From NCBI GenBank assembly GCA_003024985.2, contig PXIH01S0010788.1: DNA of 11,829 nucleotides; one strand, 5' to 3'. This document shows positions 1 through 7,173 of the stretch, in pieces. The notes under the pieces are model-generated. The model was not told the origin of the DNA. It worked only from the letters and a program-made list of their open reading frames with translations, and did not search any database. How positions within the stretch are numbered: position 1 is the first letter of the stretch; each line of letters begins with the position of its first letter. The position numbers and the translations under genes were made by a program. This stretch comes from Euperipatoides rowelli. Taxonomy: Eukaryota > Onychophora > Udeonychophora > Euonychophora > Peripatopsidae.

Positions 1-84
1 GGGGGGGGAGGGGGGCTTGCGCCCCCAAAATGCGTGCGCCCCCCCGCACCGCGGGGGTCGCGGGGGCACTATTTACGCCCCTGG
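1..84. other. G/C-rich edge block with G-runs and a short hairpin
   Basis: The first 84 bases are G/C-rich and rich in CpG, while everything after about base 85 is AT-rich. There are four runs of five or more G (1-8, 11-15, 53-57, 62-66). A perfect 6-bp stem (GGGGGC at 11-16 with GCCCCC at 21-26) closes a TTGC loop. On its plus strand the block has G-quadruplex potential, though one loop would be long. No reading frame or known element is recognised. It could be the end of a GC-rich repeat cut by the window edge, or low-complexity sequence of poor quality. Confidence 0.6.
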
Positions 85-861
85 AAAGATGATTAAATCC
101 ATCTTGTTAAACCAGCTATGGCTTTAGTTGAAGTTATTGTATTTTCCCCAGTTATTATATAGTTGTTATATTAAACTAGTGTTAAAGTTAATCTGTCTGA
201 TGTTCTCTGACTGCGATTCACAACAGAAATGCAATGTTTGTTTTCATCACTTTTCCATAACCCTTAAGTAGCATTTCCATTATATCCTATGGAAGATTTA
301 TACTCGATTTACAAGTTTTTGATTTAGGCTACATACTGTACCGATTTACATGAACATAAAGTGTAAATCAAGAATTAACTGTATGCTTAACTAATTTTTA
401 AAAAATAATTTAAATATTTTGTATCTAGTCTATACTGTAAGCTATTCATGTACTTTTTAAAATTTAACTTTGTGTCCTTAAATGTAGGAAGTTGCTAATC
501 TATGCTTTAGATCCATATAGAAAATGTCTAGGTAGAGTAGTTCATAAGAAAGATAAAATGTTAATCTAGTCATTCTAGTGTCATGGTGTTTGAGTGCCAC
601 TGTAATAGAGAAAATAGGCCTATAAATTATATCAAGTTGTTATATTTTTACCCTGTTACTGTTTTATACAGGATTAAAAGATCAATGAAAAGATGATATT
701 TATAATTTCAAAAAATCAGCTTTACTCAAGTTAAGAAAAGAGTTAAAACTTACTAGAGTAAAAATAATAGTTATTAAAAATATTGATTTAATAATAAATT
801 GTTGTACAATCTTGTGATTAAAAATACATAGGCATTCCAATAACATAAAAACTTTTAATGA
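85..861. other. AT-rich stretch without a gene
   Basis: I see no sustained reading frame, RNA gene or complete transposon here. The stretch holds one TAGGCTA (325-331), one TAGGCCTA (615-622), an AT-only 8-bp inverted repeat (771-778 with 787-794), and a single GGCATTCC word (831-838) that reappears in the hairpin just downstream. The pyrimidine-rich sequence ending in CAG near 671 resembles a splice acceptor, but no open frame follows it. Confidence 0.6.
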
Positions 862-892
862 AAATTGGCATTCCTGAAGGGAATGCCAATTT
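862..892. repeat. Perfect 13-bp hairpin, first of a tandem pair
   Basis: AAATTGGCATTCC (862-874) is the exact reverse complement of GGAATGCCAATTT (880-892), with a 5-nt TGAAG loop. A perfect 13-bp arm of mixed composition is well beyond what AT-rich background gives by chance. The word GGCATTCC also occurs 36 bp upstream in direct orientation (831-838). Only three bases (CCC, 893-895) separate this hairpin from the next. No known family is recognised: it lacks the histone stem-loop sequence and is too short for an ordinary pre-miRNA. Confidence 0.85.
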
Positions 893-895
893 CCC

Positions 896-939
896 TTTGA
901 GATGGTTATTCTGGCATAAAACAGAATAACCGTCTCAAA
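896..939. repeat. 18-bp hairpin, second of a tandem pair
   Basis: The arm 896-913 (core GAGATGGTTATTCTG) pairs with 922-939 (core CAGAATAACCGTCTC) over 18 positions around an 8-nt loop (GCATAAAA, 914-921). The only non-Watson-Crick position is T903 with G932. That is a G:U wobble if the plus strand is transcribed, but an A:C mismatch on the other strand, so the fold favours a plus-strand RNA. An A-run follows. What it does is not known; it may be a structured RNA or a fold-back transposon end. Confidence 0.85.
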
Positions 940-1387
940 AAAACTCTAAATAAAGAATCCAGGACTTTAGTTCATTCATAAACTATATACACTAAATATC
1001 ATTAAAAGACTATGTGTGTAATAAAACAAAGTACTGTGACGTCCCATGTTAGAAAGAAATGACCTAGAGAATTTAAAAAGTGATGGTCTGCTGCAAATCA
1101 GGTGATACACCAGTCGTTACTCTAATATCAAGATGGGCACCATATCCAGAGGCAGTATTCATAACCTTTGGGCTATTAAAAACTTTGTAACACCTTCTCA
1201 TCCTGTAAAGGTTTAAAGAGACAATAGGACACAGCAGTGGTCAAAATGAATAACTTATCAAATCAATCCGATTACCAAAGCTAAGAGGAAGAATCCCTGT
1301 AATAAGATAAAGGGATTATTTCCTGGAATAAGAAGACACACCTCATGATATTTAAAAAGAGATAACCAGAAATTTAAAATAATCCGA
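940..1387. other. Stretch between hairpins without a gene
   Basis: This 448-bp interval separates the hairpin pair from the third hairpin. It is slightly less AT-rich than its surroundings but has no frame worth calling. A 7-bp inverted repeat, AATCCCT (1292-1298) with AGGGATT (1311-1317), is present. Its ends do not form matching terminal repeats, so a single transposon spanning the hairpins is not demonstrated. Confidence 0.5.
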
Positions 1388-1422
1388 GGCTATTCAAGCT
1401 CTCTTGGAGAGCTTGGATAGCT
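1388..1422. repeat. 16-bp hairpin with a 3-nt loop
   Basis: Bases 1388-1403 (core CTATTCAAGCTCTC) pair with 1407-1422 (core GAGAGCTTGGATAG) around a TTG loop (1404-1406). Two positions are wobbles on the plus strand only: T1394 with G1416, and G1388 with T1422. The remaining 14 pairs are Watson-Crick. Size and style match the hairpins at 862-939. Function is not known. Confidence 0.8.
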
Positions 1423-1844
1423 AACGAGTGATAGTGAGTTTTCTACAACGTTATACTATAACTTTTTATGAAATTATGCTAATAAGAAATTACTAATAAA
1501 TTCCTAGTTTAGGGAGTAGTCTATGCTCCAAAAGAATAAGCTTAAAGCATAATTAGTTTATAAATAAAATAGGTATTAGCCTCAGAAAATCATCATCATC
1601 CTGAACGTATCTTTTTACCTAACCATATGAACATTCCTCTATTCTCACTTCAAATTGTTTTGCATTCAGTTTGCTCTTGAGATTTATTTCTTAGCCATAA
1701 TTAGCAGGAAATGCCAATGGTCATTGTTTATATTTTTATGTATTTTACCTTTTTTGAACTATAGTTGAAGCATTTTAGTTTATAGCCTATATTTCTTTGT
1801 TACAGTTACAAATTTTATTTTTACCTATTTCATGTAAGCTATAT
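1423..1844. other. AT-rich stretch without a gene
   Basis: No reading frame, RNA gene or repeat unit is visible beyond a short ATC run near 1590 and one TAGCCTA (1783-1789). This is the left flank of the first hAT-like MITE. Confidence 0.55.
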
Positions 1845-1918
1845 TAGGATGCACCGATAAGCACATTGGCTGATTACCGATTAATCGCCTTTAATAATCG
1901 GCCGATTACCGATTAATC

Positions 1919-2105
1919 GGCCAACTTTTGATTAAAAGTCAGCAACCCAATGAAAAATCACTAATTTATTAATTACATTGCAGTAATAGGCCAACTCTTC
2001 ATTAAAAGTCAGCAGCCCAATGAAAAATCACTAATTTATTAATTACATTGCAGTAATAGGCCAACTCTTCATTAAAAGTCAGCAGCCCAATGAAAAATCC
2101 CTAAT
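1919..2105. repeat. 70-bp tandem repeat inside the first MITE, about 2.6 copies
   Basis: Copies begin at 1919, 1989 and 2059, each opening with GGCCAACT and carrying AAAAGTCAGCA and CCCAATGAAAAATC. Copies 2 and 3 are almost identical to each other, while copy 1 differs at a few positions near its start. Copy 3 breaks off after about 45 bp. This is internal expansion of the MITE and not a separate element. Confidence 0.93.
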
Positions 2106-2223
2106 ATTCTCTTTTCAGTATTCAGAAATATCTGATGACTGTTGGTCAAGATTAATTAACTGACTTAAATAGGCTATAGCAAGAAATGGGTGATTATTAA
2201 AGCCGATTAATCGGCAAAAAAAT

Positions 2224-2310
2224 GCCGATTACCGATTAATTGGAAAAGAGCCGATTAGGCCGATTACCAATTAATTGGAAAAGAGCCGATTAGGCCGATT
2301 ACTGATTACC
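2224..2310. repeat. 35-bp tandem repeat inside the first MITE, about 2.5 copies
   Basis: Units start at 2224, 2259 and 2294 with GCCGATTAC. The first two continue with AATTGGAAAAGAGCCGATTAG, allowing for single-base differences, and the third runs into the right end of the MITE. Each unit carries two copies of the CCGATTA motif, so the expansion multiplied the likely transposase-binding sites at this end. Confidence 0.9.
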
Positions 2311-2467
2311 TGCCGATTAATCGGTGCATCCCTAAATATTATACTGTTGACTATTAGTCTTCACTCTTCAGATTATAATTGAAACTGGTCAGTTCTATAA
2401 TAATTTATTTGTCTGTAAAATATTATATGTAAGTCTATTATTGTTTGCCATCCATATATTCTTGATA

Positions 2468-2486
2468 AAGATCACAGTGTGATCTT
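2468..2486. repeat. 19-bp near-perfect palindrome
   Basis: AAGATCACA (2468-2476) and TGTGATCTT (2478-2486) are exact reverse complements around a single G. The spacing suits a symmetric protein-binding site better than an RNA loop. No factor is assigned. Confidence 0.7.
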
Positions 2487-2712
2487 AATAAATTGTGTGA
2501 ATTTAAAGTTCAGTCATAATATTTTATATATTTCATGTTTTATTATTAGTAGGACAGTTAGCCTAATGACAAATCTATCTTCAGTGAAATTCAAGTACCA
2601 TTCTATTTCTATTGCAAGTTATATTTTTTATATGTATCTTTAGTCAGTTGATAATCCTAGACATCTGCTAGCAGTGTACCGCATCACACATGGTTGTTGT
2701 GTTGTCTGACAA

Positions 2713-2741
2713 TAGACCTGTAAAGAATCACTACAGGTCTG
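2713..2741. repeat. 9-bp hairpin with a 9-nt loop
   Basis: AGACCTGTA (2714-2722) pairs exactly with TACAGGTCT (2732-2740), and a T:G wobble (2713 with 2741) extends the stem. A very short inverted repeat, TTGTC then GACAA, lies just upstream. Its role is unknown, and a chance origin cannot be excluded. Confidence 0.6.
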
Positions 2742-2996
2742 GCTAACATATTTTTTAATGAGGAAAGGATATGTAAAATAATTTATATTATTACAAGAGA
2801 GATTACAAAAGCAAGAAATAAGATATTAATCTAAATAAGCATAAATCAAGAGTATTATGGTTTAATATAGATGAAAGATGAAATATTCATTGAATTATAT
2901 AGTAGCATCATCATTTTTAATTGTTTGACTAGTGTTTTTTTTTTCTCCATAGGCTTATGATAACTATGTATTTAGATATGAGTTCAAATAAACACT

Positions 2997-3118
2997 ATTT
3001 GAGTAGTTTCGATTTGAGTCAATTCAGAATTGAGTTGTTGGTAAAAAAATCCAATTTTTTTATTTTGAGGCGGGGTTTTTTATCGAGTCATTTGTCGTTT
3101 TTTTTATCGAGTCATTTG
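2997..3118. repeat. Left GAGT-repeat zone (15-bp units, then a 24-bp duplication)
   Basis: ATTTGAG-type words start at about 2997, 3012 and 3028, roughly 15 bp apart. The last sits beside the palindrome CAATTCAGAATTG. Further right, TATCGAGTCATTTGT occurs twice, 24 bp apart (3081 and 3105). The second copy supplies the GTCATTTG target of the hAT MITE that follows. A similar 15-bp array lies at 4627-4671, beyond the inserted elements. Confidence 0.7.
3111..3118. repeat. Left 8-bp target-site duplication (GTCATTTG)
   Basis: GTCATTTG directly precedes the TAGGGATG terminus and is repeated exactly after the right terminus at 4056-4063. Eight base pairs is the target-duplication length of hAT transposons. 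Confidence 0.95.
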
Positions 3119-4055
3119 TAGGGATGAAACGAATATTTATTTTGGCCAAATACAGGATATCGAATATTCGGCCACTAACCAAGGCTGAATATCGAATATT
3201 TATCCTATTTATTTTATTTTATTAGTCAAAACAACCTAAACGCGAGATCTGGAGGAGCATCTCTGATGAAGATCTCTAGTAACCTAACTTAACTTAACTT
3301 AAAGGTCAAATGTAACAGATTTTTTTAACTTTTTTTTTATGCTTTTTAAATTATTTTTTTTCAGTGGAATTTTTTTTATAGTAATTATCTTTGAAAATCA
3401 ATAATAAAAAAAAATTAAAAAAATCCGTTACATTTGACCTTTAACCTATTGACAACTTTTAAAGATGTTCGATTTTAAGCAATGCCAGAGGGGAGAGCAA
3501 AACTTTTTTTTTTTTCATTGTGCTTAAAACTAGTAAAACACATCAAATCAATGTTTCGTATTTATATATTTTTAAATGAACAAAATTTTTCGTAATATGC
3601 AGTCATAAATTAATAACCTTTTTTTTTTAAAAAAAAAATCCTGGTATTAATTAATTAATCATAATAATAAGCAGATTCACTATAATAAAAGTTTTCTTTC
3701 CAAATTTACATAATTATAACACAAGTTTGAATTAATATTTAAGAATTGCTTTGTATTTTTTTTTCCCATTAAAAATATTGTGCTGGTGTTTTGTTTATAA
3801 CATTATTATCAAGTTTAAGCAAGGCAAATCATTTCTATTAAAACCATTGATTCATTGACCAATCAGATGCTGAGAGCTATGATACAGGACCTCACCTTAT
3901 TTTCTAACATTTATTTAAGGAAAAACTCCCATTCCCACTTGTTTAAAATATTCAGAGAGATGACTAATATTCGGCCGAATACAGATCATAAACGGCCGAA
4001 TACTGAATATTATGAAACCCAGCCGAATACTAACCGATTATTCGTTCCATCCTTA
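3119..4055. mobile_element. hAT MITE, 937 bp, with CCGAATATTCGG subterminal repeats
   Basis: The left end starts TAGGGATGAAACGAATA. The right end, read on the other strand, starts TAAGGATGGAACGAATA. An exact 8-bp duplication (GTCATTTG) flanks the element, which confirms a hAT-type insertion. Subterminal zones repeat GGCCGAATA and the palindrome CGAATATTCG (for example 3161-3170, 3973-3981, 3994-4002, 4022-4029). No transposase is encoded. The 78-codon frame at 3855-4091 runs through the right terminus and is not protein-like. A 138-bp inverted-repeat element (3303-3440) is nested inside, leaving about 800 bp of original MITE. The remainder is AT-rich with long T and A runs. Confidence 0.92.
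3303..3440. mobile_element. Nested 138-bp fold-back MITE with possible TTAA duplication
   Basis: AGGTCAAATGTAACAGAT and the T-run after it (3303-3328) are the reverse complement of 3415-3440 with one mismatch, giving 26-bp terminal arms around an 86-bp AT-rich centre. TTAA lies immediately outside each arm (3299-3302 and 3441-3444). That fits a TTAA target duplication of the piggyBac type, but TTAA is its own reverse complement and could be part of the arms, and the AGG terminus is not the usual CCC-type piggyBac end. The insertion into the hAT MITE is therefore well supported, but the superfamily is not. Confidence 0.75.
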
Positions 4056-4063
4056 GTCATTTG
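4056..4063. repeat. Right 8-bp target-site duplication (GTCATTTG)
   Basis: This is an exact copy of the octamer at 3111-3118, placed immediately after the right terminus of the 937-bp hAT MITE. Confidence 0.95.
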
Positions 4064-4322
4064 TAATAGCTTAAGTAAATTGAACAAATAAAGAAAAATC
4101 CTAGTGGAGTAATTTTGATTTATTTTATAAAATTTCTGTCAAATGTCACTTAATTTTATAATAACTATATTATAATCAACTTTTTCGTCAAGATTATTAA
4201 CAAATAAACAGTAAAATGTTTATTTAGAGATTTTTTTTACAGCCATAAAAATATCTTGAACAGGAAAAGTTGGAGAGTTTGTTTCTTTTATATAGTACCA
4301 AAAAAAAAAAAAGATATGGTGG
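4064..4322. other. AT-rich spacer between two MITEs
   Basis: This is continuation of the sequence into which the hAT MITE inserted. It contains no frame or repeat of note apart from an A-run just before 4313. Confidence 0.5.
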
Positions 4323-4551
4323 TATTCCAAATAGAAAATTCTAAGATGGCCGCCAACAATAAAAGCCTGCTTTTAATACAATAATTCATCAATTTAAAAA
4401 AACTACTCAAACCACATTGAATAACCCCTTCATCAATAAAAACAACTACTTGTACAATGGCCCAAACTTGTCATTTTACAAATATTTGTTGCTAGCGATC
4501 AAACTTTTACATCTGGAATGGCGGCCATCTTGGAATCTTCTATTCAGAATT
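4323..4551. mobile_element. 229-bp MITE with AAGATGGCCGCC terminal arms
   Basis: Bases 4323-4355 and the reverse complement of 4519-4551 agree at about 28 of 33 positions. The inner 26 (from AATAGAA to AAGATGGCCGCCA) agree at 24. The 163-bp centre is AT-rich and non-coding. The shared, GC-richer block AAGATGGCCGCC faces inward on both arms and resembles the mammalian YY1 site (AAGATGGCGGC) with one extra base. I cannot see a target-site duplication, so the superfamily is not assigned. Right-end Tc1/mariner TA flanks are absent. Confidence 0.82.
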
Positions 4552-4626
4552 GACCCCAAAATATAATATATGTAGAACAGGCACCTATCTCTTACATTTC
4601 AATATATTCCTATGCAAATTTAATAC

Positions 4627-4671
4627 TTGATTTGAGTTCTTTTGATTTGAGTCATTTCGATTTGAGTTGTA
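4627..4671. repeat. 15-bp tandem repeat, three copies (GATTTGAGT)
   Basis: GATTTGAGT begins at 4629, 4644 and 4659, exactly 15 bp apart, with short variable spacers. The same unit and period occur at 2997-3034, on the other side of the two MITEs. Confidence 0.88.
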
Positions 4672-4703
4672 TATTTTAAGAATCAAACTACAACTCAAAT
4701 CGA
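4657..4703. repeat. 15-bp perfect inverted repeat
   Basis: TCGATTTGAGTTGTA (4657-4671) is the exact reverse complement of TACAACTCAAATCGA (4689-4703), with a 17-nt loop. The left arm is the last unit of the GATTTGAGT array, so one unit has been copied in inverted orientation. This could be the end of an unrecognised fold-back element. Confidence 0.88.
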
Positions 4704-5577
4704 GGCTCTGGTGTATATATTTTTAATATCTGAAATAGATTTTCAAATATAGAACTAAATAAAATGTAATGAGATTCCATTTTTTAATATAGAAATTTGT
4801 TCCTTGTCAGTTCACTTACCAAATTAAGAAAAATTGATTTGCAAAGATTTGACCAATTTGATCTTTTCTAACAGAGAAAACTGTCGATATTCAGTCTCCA
4901 CTAAAAAAAAAAAAAAAAACATATTTTCTAAAATTTAATTCCTTTTTCCCTTTCCTTGATCAATTATTGAGTTTTTTAAAAAATTATTTATTCTCTTTAT
5001 TCTTTTTAGAGCTCAAAATTTTCTCCTTTGCAATAGATTTTCATTTCACTCAATTGTGAAAAATAAAAATGAAAAGTATCAGATTATTACTAGATTATTA
5101 TAACAACTATGTAAGCATTTTAGTTTTTATTAACTTCAAATCATATCACATTCTAAAGCTCCATGATTTTTTTAATTAAAATTTATGAGTTGTGGATATG
5201 CAAGTACATGGATATCAGAAAAGTAAGCTGGTACAAAAAAAATGTTTATTAGAAGTATATTATCAATGAATGTCATTGTATGATGGATAAAATGTATTTA
5301 TAAACATTATTTATTTTGAAAATTTGAATTTTTAAAGCTTTTTTTTTTTTTTACATGATTTGTTTTGTAAGTATATCAAAGTCATTATTTTGATCCTAAG
5401 TTGTTAATAATAAACACAATTTTATATAATAGAATAAAATGGCTGTTTTAATCTTTGTAGAACTGATGGTGTTCTGAATATTAGTACACTAGAGCCTAGT
5501 GAGGACCCTCCCGAAATTTCAGTAATAGACATAATTTTTTTTGTTAATCTCAATAATTGTTTCTTCAAAGTTGACTC
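4704..5577. other. AT-rich stretch without a gene
   Basis: No frame, RNA gene or transposon end is supported. It holds A17 (4903-4919), T14 (5339-5352), and a 6-bp hairpin, CACTAG (5487-5492) with CTAGTG (5496-5501), shortly before the minisatellite. Two splice-acceptor-like tracts (near 4874 and 5010) are not followed by open frames. Confidence 0.55.
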
Positions 5578-6885
5578 GATGGATTAAAAATATCATTAAC
5601 CTTAATCCCACCCTGATCTGATGAACTAAAAGGATCCCTAATATTAACCCCACCTCGACCCAATGGATTAAAAGGTTCCCTAATCTTAAGCCCTCCAGAT
5701 CTGATGGATTAAAAAGATCCCTAACCTTAACCTTGCCCTTAAATCCACTGTCCCGATGGGTGAGAGTTCTAGATCTATGGTTAAAAGGATCCCTAACCTT
5801 CACCCCATCCTTATCTGATAGATTAAAAGGATCCCAAATATTAACACCACTCTGACCCATTGGATTAAATGGATCTCTAACTTTGACCCTCTGATGATTT
5901 GGTGGATTAAAAGAATCCCTAACCTTAACCTCACCCTGACCCCATGAATTAAAATGATTTCTAAACTAAACCACACTTGACCCAATGGATTAAAGTCCTA
6001 ACCTTACCAACATCTGACCCAATAGATTAAAAAGATCCTATCCTTAACTGACCTGATGGATTAAAAGAATCTCTAACCTTAACTCCACCCTGATCCATTG
6101 GATTAAAAGGATTCCTAACTTTAACTTCTCCTCATCTGATGGATTAAAAGATCCCTAACCCCACCTTAATCCGCTGCATTAAAATTATCCTTAACCGTAA
6201 CTTCACCTGATCCAATGGGTTAAAATGATCCTTAACCTTAATTTACAATGAGTTGATAGGTTAAAAGATCTCTTACCTTAACCTCACCCCATTTGATGGA
6301 TTAAAAGGATCCCTAACCTTAACCACACCTGGCTTGAAGTATTACAAGGATCCCTAATCTTAATACAATCCTCAATGGGTTAAAAGGATTCCTAACCTTA
6401 ACTGCACCTGATCCAATGGATTAAAGGCATCCCTTTAACTGCACCTAATCCAATGGATTAAAAGGATCCTTAACCTAACATCATAATGATCTGATGTATT
6501 AAAAGGATCCCAAACCTTAACTGCATTTGACTTGATGGCTTAAAATGATCCCTAACCTTAGCCACACCGGACTCAATGAATTAAAAGGATTCCTAATCTT
6601 AACCCATCCTGACTCAATGGATTAAAAGGATACCTAACCTGGGACCCCACTCTAACCCAATGGATTAAAATGATCCATAACCTTAACCCCAACCTAACCC
6701 AATGGATTAAAAGGATCCAAACCTTGATGCCAGCTTACCCTATGATTACAAGTATACCTACCCTTAATGTCACCCGACCTGATGGATTAAAAGGATCCTT
6801 AACTTTTTAATCCTGCCCTGACCTGATGGATTAAAAGGATCCCTAACTTTAATCCCACGCTGTCCCAATTGATTAAAATTTTAGT
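5578..6885. repeat. Degenerate minisatellite, about 32 copies of a ~41-bp unit
   Basis: A unit approximating GATGGATTAAAAGGATCC then CTAACCTTAACCCCACCCTGACC recurs every 41-42 bp from about 5578 to 6885. I count 32 recognisable copies, with one poorly conserved stretch near 5735-5770. The six or seven bases before GATTAAAA come in two flavours, CTGATG and CCCAATG, mixed without strict alternation. Roughly ten copies keep an exact GGATCC and about ten an exact CCCTAA, the complement of the animal telomere word. Copies differ from each other at many sites, so the array is old or not being homogenised. The 113- and 61-codon open frames on the minus strand here (5519-5860 and 5800-5985) are translations of the repeat and not genes. 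Confidence 0.95.
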
Positions 6886-7065
6886 TTTTTTTTTTAGTAT
6901 GGAAGCATGTACAAAAAACAGTTTTGGTATGAAAGTTGCATTGCTGCTTGATTCTGAACAATTGAGGAGAGTACTCAATAGGTGCTAATTATTTGTGAAC
7001 CTTATATTTTTTGTAGTTTTTATGTAGAAATTTTTTTTAGAAAGAGTCAATAAATACATCCTCCT
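6886..7065 (+). other. Non-repetitive spacer ending in a poly-A signal
   Basis: This unique sequence follows the minisatellite. AATAAA at 7049-7054 lies 24 bp before the poly-A tract at 7078, the spacing seen at polyadenylated transcript ends. No open frame precedes it. It may be the 3' end of a retroposed transcript or coincidence in AT-rich DNA. Confidence 0.35.
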
Positions 7066-7076
7066 CCCCCCCCCCC

Positions 7077-7114
<38 letters not shown>

Positions 7115-7137
7115 AAAAAAAAATACCCTTTTATAAG

Positions 7138-7173
<36 letters not shown>

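Larger units (their letters stand above)
1845..2334. mobile_element. hAT-like MITE, 490 bp, with CCGATTAATCGG subterminal repeats
   Basis: The left end TAGGATGCACCGAT (1845-1858) matches the reverse complement of the right end, TAGGGATGCACCGAT, apart from one missing G. The TAGGGATG start is typical of hAT-superfamily TIRs. Both subterminal zones carry many copies of CCGATTA, often as the palindrome CCGATTAATCGG, which fits the clustered transposase-binding motifs known in hAT elements. There is no transposase coding capacity, so the element is non-autonomous. Flanking 8-mers (AGCTATAT left, AATATTAT right) do not form a clean target duplication, and with the missing terminal G this suggests an old, decayed insertion. 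The middle is filled by two tandem repeats, listed separately. Confidence 0.85.
2335..2994. other. AT-rich stretch without a gene
   Basis: No supported gene. It holds two short inverted repeats, listed separately (2468-2486 and 2713-2741), and one TAGCCTA (2559-2565). The T-rich tract ending in CTCCATAG near 2951 looks like a splice acceptor, but no frame stays open after it. Confidence 0.55.

Noticed and set aside
862-892. Histone 3' stem-loop or pre-miRNA
   Set aside because: The loop and stem do not match the histone consensus, there is no histone gene, and 31 nt is too short for a pre-miRNA.
896-950. Helitron 3' end: hairpin followed about 10 nt later by CTAA (946-949)
   Set aside because: The hairpin is not GC-rich, the base after CTAA is A and not the expected T, and no matching TC-type 5' end is visible. 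The CTRR match is too short to carry weight.
1837-2342. 8-bp target duplication for the first MITE
   Set aside because: AGCTATAT on the left and AATATTAT on the right do not match. Shifting the boundary yields only partial AT-rich agreement, so no duplication is claimed.
3855-4091. 78-codon plus-strand open frame
   Set aside because: It starts inside the hAT MITE, crosses its right TIR and target duplication, and has no domain character. It is not a transposase remnant that I can recognise.
630-5040. Splice-acceptor-like pyrimidine tracts ending in AG (near 671, 2951, 4874, 5010)
   Set aside because: T-rich runs ending in AG are frequent in this composition, and stop codons follow within a few codons in the frames checked.
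5519-5985. Two overlapping minus-strand open frames of 113 and 61 codons
   Set aside because: Both are read through the ~41-bp minisatellite. The apparent peptide repeats simply mirror the DNA repeat, and the frames overlap in different phases.
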